Shown here: positions 58,980 to 64,000 of the stretch, piece after piece
Layout: each line of letters starts with the position of its first letter
Position numbering within the stretch: the first letter of the stretch is position 1
From: Diphasiastrum complanatum
Lineage: Eukaryota; Streptophyta; Lycopodiopsida; Lycopodiales; Lycopodiaceae
Length of the DNA stretch: 64,000 nucleotides
Reading direction: 5' to 3'
NCBI GenBank assembly: GCA_029204225.1
Contig: MU832165.1
Coordinates: 19,907-83,906 of the forward strand
The notes under the pieces: model-generated
The model's database searches: none
Told to the model about the DNA's origin: nothing
Seen by the model: the letters and a program-made list of their open reading frames with translations, nothing else
Made by a program: the position numbers and the translations under genes

Positions 58980-60720
58980 AAACATACACCCTAAGCATAT
59001 CTTCCATAGACTAGATAATACATTCGGCTCTACCCATCATATTCTAGCTGATTAGACAACCCAATGATGATAATCGTCTCCAATTTCTCAAAAACCTCTA
59101 GCCAATGAACTTGATATCACAATCATTAACAATATTGTTCGATAAGCCATACAACCTTAACAGCTTATCGACAAAAGTTTGTGCAAGCTCTGAATCCTTG
59201 ACAGTACCTTGGTAGGAATGATTGTGCCATTTTGTTAGCTTGTCAACTACTACCCAAACGGTGTCATGACCCTTGACATTCCCTGACAATAATAAATGTC
59301 AAATTTGAGCTCCTAAATGAGTTCCGAACATCTGGCCTTTGGACCTCTCAGATCAACAACTGTAATGATATACCCAAGGGACAGGTGATCATTGTGACCA
59401 TATATATACATATTGCCTCTAAAATTTCAACACGTGAATGACTACAAGAAACTCCTTCTCATATGTAAAATATCTACACTGAGCTGGATCCAGCTTCTTG
59501 CTTTCAGAAGCAACTGGTATGCCATCACGATAAAGGATTGCTCCTACAACATAGTTGCCAACATCCATTTTAACAAAGTAAGGTTTGTTCGGATCAACTA
59601 TGTGTAGAAAAAAAGGTGCCATGGACACAACATACTTGAGAGTTTCAAGACTCTCAATTCATGTCATTAGTCCACCATATTGTTGGCCTGAACTTACTAC
59701 AGCTACTCGTTTCGTCACCCCCTTAGGGTGGTAACACTATGTTAGCATAGCCCTTAATGAATCTATAAAAAAAATCTTGTAAAGCTAAGGAATGATGTCC
59801 CATCTCGAATAGTTTGTGGAATTGGTCATTCTCGTACCTCATAATCGATCTCAATTCGATGACCTTATATGATATGGCTCAAGTACCTAAGCTCAATCTA
59901 AAAGAACTCACACTTTGACTCTTTAGCATAGAGCCTTTCTAGCCTTAATGACTATAACTAGAGCGAAAACCTCTTAGAAACATGTTTTCCCTTTAGTCCT
60001 TATTTGATGGTATCCTAATTTGAGGTCAATCTTGATGAATAATTGTGCACCATGAAGATGATACATCATCTCATCCATCCTAGGATATTCTTGATAGTTT
60101 GCTCATTTAATTTTTATAATAAACACAAAATTGTATACCATCGTCTTTCTTACTATCCACCAATATCGGGCCTCTCCAGGGAGACTTCAGAGACCTAATG
60201 TGATCCAACCTGAAAATTTCTCAACTTCATCCACTTTCTCATTGCTCATTCTTAAAAAAACAATGATACAGGGGAGACATTAGGAAGTAATTCTATGCAA
60301 TGGTCCAACCCCCCCTCAGGCAAATGCTCTTGAAAAGGCCATCAGATTCTCGCCTAATTCTAACAAAAACCCTAGCCTCGAGTGAATCCTCAACTATAGG
60401 GTTGTTAAGAGAAACTCATTGGGCATTTGAGATACATCAAGTTTAAGCTCTATATAAACATCTATATAAACAACATCTTTTTCAATAAGCAAAGAACGAC
60501 ATGATACTCGCAAAAACTTTTCAAACATTTAATTCACTTTCCAAGCAGATACGAAATGAATTTCAAGTTTACCCAAATCACCTTTTTATTTTACTAATGA
60601 GCCATTATGCAAGATGACAGACTACGGGTCACATAGTCTTTCTTTAACAACTCATTTCTAGCATTGAACCACTCTTTGCCTAATATAGCATCCACCTTAA
60701 TGAAGGTTTCATAGCACGAA
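58980..60720 (-). pseudogene. Ty3/gypsy pol relic (protease to integrase)
   Basis: In order on the - strand: AILGKEWFNARNEL (near 60680, protease/RT junction type), decayed RT, RNase H at 59628-59419 (KPYFVKMDVGNYVVGAILYR, ESKKLDPAQCRY) and integrase at 59289-59098 (VKGHDTVWVVVDKLTKW, NIVNDCDIKF for the usual SDRDPKF). The PR-RT-RH-IN order is Ty3/gypsy, in contrast to the Copia order elsewhere. There are multiple stops and frameshifts, and no LTRs could be assigned. Confidence 0.82.
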
Positions 60721-61384
60721 ATTCCAAACTATCTACATAACTTTAAATTTTCAACTATACATAAGGGACAAATTTTGATCCTACACTTGAATGTCCCCTC
60801 TCATAGCTATTTTTCACCACATATTGGTGGTTACTTGGTACGGTTGCGACTTTGAGTCTCTGAACCAATTTGAGATTCAAAAAGTTAAGAGTTCAAGCCA
60901 TCATCAAACAAAAATTTCATCGCTTGTCTTCAGTGAACCCATTCATAAGACCAAAAAAAACTGTATTAAAACAACAATCCTCACATACTTACCATTTGTA
61001 ACAGGCACGTAAAACACAAGGAATTTTAGAACTACCTAGTGCCTGGAAAGAATGAGGCCCTCCTAACAAACTTCTTTTCTTTGAAGTGTGTTTTGTTGCT
61101 CCTTGCTTTTCCAGACTTGCACATGGATGTTCCAAAAAATTTGGCGAATTGCACCGACTTGTTCGAGCATCTGAGGTTGGTGTTTGCATGAACCTTCCAA
61201 ACCGACACGACTTTCAATAAGGCCACCAAATAGAATTGTAGTTGGATCAAATAAGGGTCTACCTTGGATGCACAGCCATGGGTGCCGACCAAGGTAATGG
61301 CTCTATAGAGGAAAATGTCTGATAAAATTGTGAGTTACCCCGATTGGAGGTCCATGATAGTTATGTGACCAAAAGATCCAAAAG
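60721..61384. other. Unassigned sequence between gypsy relic and LINE-E
   Basis: No coding region is recognised. Near 60825-60895, GAGTTCAAGCC resembles a pol III B box, but a matching A box is not convincing. Confidence 0.4.
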
Positions 61385-61500
61385 ATAAGAGAGAGTATAG
61401 AGAGGAGAGAGAGTAGAGAGGAGAGTGCGAGAGAGAGAGAGAGAGGAGAGAGATAGCGAGAGAGAGTGAGAGAATTAAGAATCTAGAATTATTATTATTT

Positions 61501-61535
61501 AACGTCTATTGTGCCCAGGGGGCACATAAGAACAA
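61501..61535 (-). other. LINE-E 3' hairpin
   Basis: Arms TGTGCCC (61510-61516) and GGGCACA (61520-61526) form a 7-bp stem. On the - strand it is preceded by TTCTTA and followed by ATAGACGTTAA. The sequence differs fully from the A-type stem but pairs perfectly. Confidence 0.78.
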
Positions 61536-61719
61536 ATAGAGAGTACAAAATGGTGAGAAGCATTGGTCCGCATAAGGAACTTATATTCAATGAAAGACAG
61601 TAAAACTAAAACCTAAAATATCGATTCCTCTCTGTCTCTAAGAGAAAAAGTATCCAAGCTTGTACACCCAGCAGGTGGAGGGTACAAAGCAAGAGCTTAA
61701 CCACCGTTCAGCCGCGGAG

Positions 61720-63968
61720 GGAAACAGCAACGAGCAAGCTGAAAAGTAATGAGTTGATGGGTAGTAGTGGGTCGTGATGAGGCTGGTGGGAGGGCGTGAT
61801 GAAAGATCTAGTAGCACTGGATCGAGCCGAAACTATCTCTGTGATCTTCGATCTTCGTACGGGGAACGTCAATTCCCGCAACCGAAATATCCACTCTGGT
61901 CTCGCTTCTGGAAAGAAACTGAGTAAAGTTAGCCTGACTGAATCCATATCTGAGAGCGTAGGTAGAAGGTGAAGCCGTAAAATACACAGCTCTCTCAAAA
62001 GAAGACCCACACATCTAGCATCTGTGATACTCGAGGAATGAGCTCAACGTGATGGGAATAATTTCTCGGTATAGAACAATGGTATCGTCCTCAATCGCAT
62101 AGTATAATCTGGGGCAGCGAAAGATGAAATGAAACTCAACTTCCACCTCCTGAAGAGAAAAAGCTGACATATCCGTGCATGCTGGGAGTGTCGTGTTATC
62201 TACCTGTCTTGATAGCAAGCTGATGAGAAGTAGACTCGAGAGCTGTCCTAACACGATATCTCCAGACCAAAAGATAGCGTCTGTGTAAGATAAACTGGAA
62301 GAATAGGCAAGCCCGAAACGTCCAGCCGTAAAAGATGTGTGCCATAATAATGTAGCTTGACCCTATCTGGATCAGGATGTGACCATATAGTGCGTATGTA
62401 GCTCCGGTAAATCTGCTGTCTGATATAAGCATGGGTTCCATTCGGAAGATCAAGTGCGGATAAACCCCAAGTCTGAAGAAGGGCTGAGACACTGCGATAC
62501 CAAGAGTGCTTGGCTCCCTGATCTGCAAGGGTACAAGATGAAGTGAGAGCAGCAACAATGTATCTGGAGGTATCTAGATCTGATACCCTGTGAAGAAAGG
62601 TGATGATCTGAAACATAGCACCAACAACTAATGAAGGAGAAGCAAACTCGGCTAGTATGATATCATGTGGTACTGAGGGCTTAGCCCGAATTATCCTACT
62701 GAGCATGAGAATCTGGATACGAGTAAGATCTCTCCATGTATCGCGTGATAAATCAGGGCACCAAGTCTCAGCCGAATATAGCTCAACAGGGAGACAGTAG
62801 CAGAAAATTAGTAGGGCATCTGGTAGCATGATCCTGCACATGAATAAGTAGAGCAAAATCTCTCCATATGCACTATGCCCTTGCGGAGACCCTGGCGGTG
62901 GCTGCCTGGTCCGAAAAGTGAGTAGGCGGACCAGAGAAAAGAACTCCCAAATAGGTGTGTAGGAGGTCACGATCTCAATCGTAGCCCGTCTAAAGAGAAA
63001 TCACATCTCTCATATGCTGTCTGTTGGTGTTAAACACCATAATCTTAGTCTCTTAAGGTTAACCGTCAATCCCCAACGCTGGCAAAAGTGATGTATAATC
63101 AGAAAGGTGACTCTGTAAACCAGCTGCAGAGGATTGAGAGGAGAAACCACATCATCAGCGTACAAGAGAATGGGGATAATAATGTCTGCTAGGGGACAGC
63201 CCTCTCCACCTTCCTCGCGAATAATCCGCTCGAGGTCATCTATATATAGTGAAAAAGAGTGGGTGATAAGGGGGCAACCCTGCTTCACCCCAATGGTAGA
63301 ATGTATCTGTGAGGACCAGCCACTACCATCTCTGAAACGTGCCAAGACTCGCTCATATAAAGTAATGATCGCAGCAATAGTATCCTCTGAAAAGCCAAGT
63401 GAAGACAGTCTCTGGAAAAGAAGATGTCGTGGAACAGAGTCAAAAGCTTTGCGAAAATCCACAAAGCAACAGTAAATTCTCTGTTTCCGATGTCGAGCCT
63501 CCTCAATAATGCATCTCAAAATGAAGATCTGGTCTGAAGTAGATATCCCGGTCTGAAACCAGCTTGACCCATAGCGTGTAAACCCTCAGTTTCAGCAAAA
63601 GATCCAGTGACTGTCTGTAGTATAGAGCCATATATCTTAGCTAGAGTGTGGCCAATCATAATGGTGCGGTAGTTTCCTACATTCATGGGATCACCTGCCT
63701 TGAGGATGGGGTGAAGGATATTAGTACACCAAGCCGTAGGAAAACCAGAAGTAACAGCTGTGTTAAAAACATGAGCAATGTAAGGGGAGATGAGATGTGC
63801 TACGGGCTTTAGGAAGTCTACACTTAAGGAGTCATAGTCAGTGGCTTTATTTAGTTTGGCATGTTTAATGGCGTTTTCAACCATGTCAGGGGTGAAAAAG
63901 TGAGCAGTGGTCAGGTCTCGGTGAGAGTGAGGTAGGAGGAGAGTCCGTGGTATATAACTCCGTGGCAT
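61720..63968 (-). pseudogene. LINE-E ORF2 (RT and CCHC), frameshifted
   Basis: RT from 63968: FFTPDMVENAIKHAKLNKAT, ILKAGDPMNVGNYRTIMIG, GQAGFRPGY; then FVDFRKAFDSVPRHLL, STIGVKQGCPL and ILLYADDVV (codons near 63151-63163). The C-terminal region has YSAETWCPDLSRD, DLPNGTHAYIRQQ, TSHQLAIKTGR and a decayed zinc motif (VEVEFHFIFRC, 62120-62090, the preceding CxxC altered). Frame changes occur near 63516, 63010, 62500 and 62200. Confidence 0.87.
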
Positions 63969-64000
63969 ACTCGATCCAGGATTCGATGGCTATGGGGGCC

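Larger units (their letters stand above)
61385..64000 (-). mobile_element. LINE-E: 3' half, runs off the window
   Basis: On the - strand it runs from RT (64000) to a TC-rich tail (61475-61385). The 3' hairpin inner stem TGTGCCC/GGGCACA is at 61510-61526, followed by AATAGACGTTAAATAATAATAATTC and the tail. It shares RT and C-terminal motifs with LINE-B and LINE-D. The 5' part lies beyond the window. Confidence 0.85.

Overview
This window reads as nuclear DNA of a land plant. Two host genes have the intron-rich layout and protein sequence of plant genes: a DCN1-like (DCUN1 domain) cullin neddylation gene on the + strand and an importin-4 (IMB4/IPO4-type) gene on the - strand. Almost everything else is retrotransposon sequence, much of it nested or broken. 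I cannot name the species.

Layout. 1-905: leader, primer-binding site and LTR remnant of a - strand LTR element, with a regularly spaced GCGCTGG repeat. 905-8329: three LINE copies in one head-to-tail chain (A, a 3' fragment; B, full length but decayed; C, a short copy with an intact ORF1 and no ORF2). 8677-9491: a non-autonomous hAT-like element with an 8-bp target duplication. 9888-14815: the last six exons of the DCN1-like gene, with Copia debris in its 3.6-kb intron. 14816-20192: AT-rich intergenic DNA with a tRNA-like/SINE-like patch. 20193-31450: an old + strand Copia element, split at 22907-28729 by a younger - strand Copia flanked by TATTT duplications. 31460-35515: another - strand Copia. 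36616-37296: an LTR and primer-binding site. 38020-38640: a Penelope-like reverse transcriptase relic, followed by a hairpin and about 250 bp of (TC)n. 38946-45654: LTR debris holding an inverted duplication and a second regularly spaced repeat array (GTCCATCGCTGG, about 67-bp period). 47868-58124: nine 3' exons of the importin-4 gene, whose 7.7-kb intron holds two further LINE copies (C' then D) and a second hAT-like copy. 58980-60720: Ty3/gypsy pol relic. 61385-64000: a fifth LINE (E, - strand) running off the window.

The most unusual component is the LINE family. It has an L1-ORF1p-like coiled-coil protein, an APE-type endonuclease, a reverse transcriptase with YADD, and a C-terminal CCHC motif. 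Its 3' end is not poly(A): it is a two-tier hairpin whose stem changes by compensating substitutions between copies, then AGACGTTAATAAAGC, then a (TTTC)n/(TTC)n/(TC)n tail. The copies stack tail-to-head, and two copies (C and C') consist of ORF1 plus the 3' UTR with no ORF2, resembling a half-LINE that could use proteins from full-length relatives.

Host genes: DCN1-like proteins promote NEDD8 attachment to cullins; importin-4 is a HEAT-repeat nuclear import receptor. Nothing links the two functionally. The DCN1 exons are open with canonical splice sites, but its N-terminal exons are not found. The importin exons are well conserved except for a one-base T-run expansion at 57170-57174 that breaks the frame.
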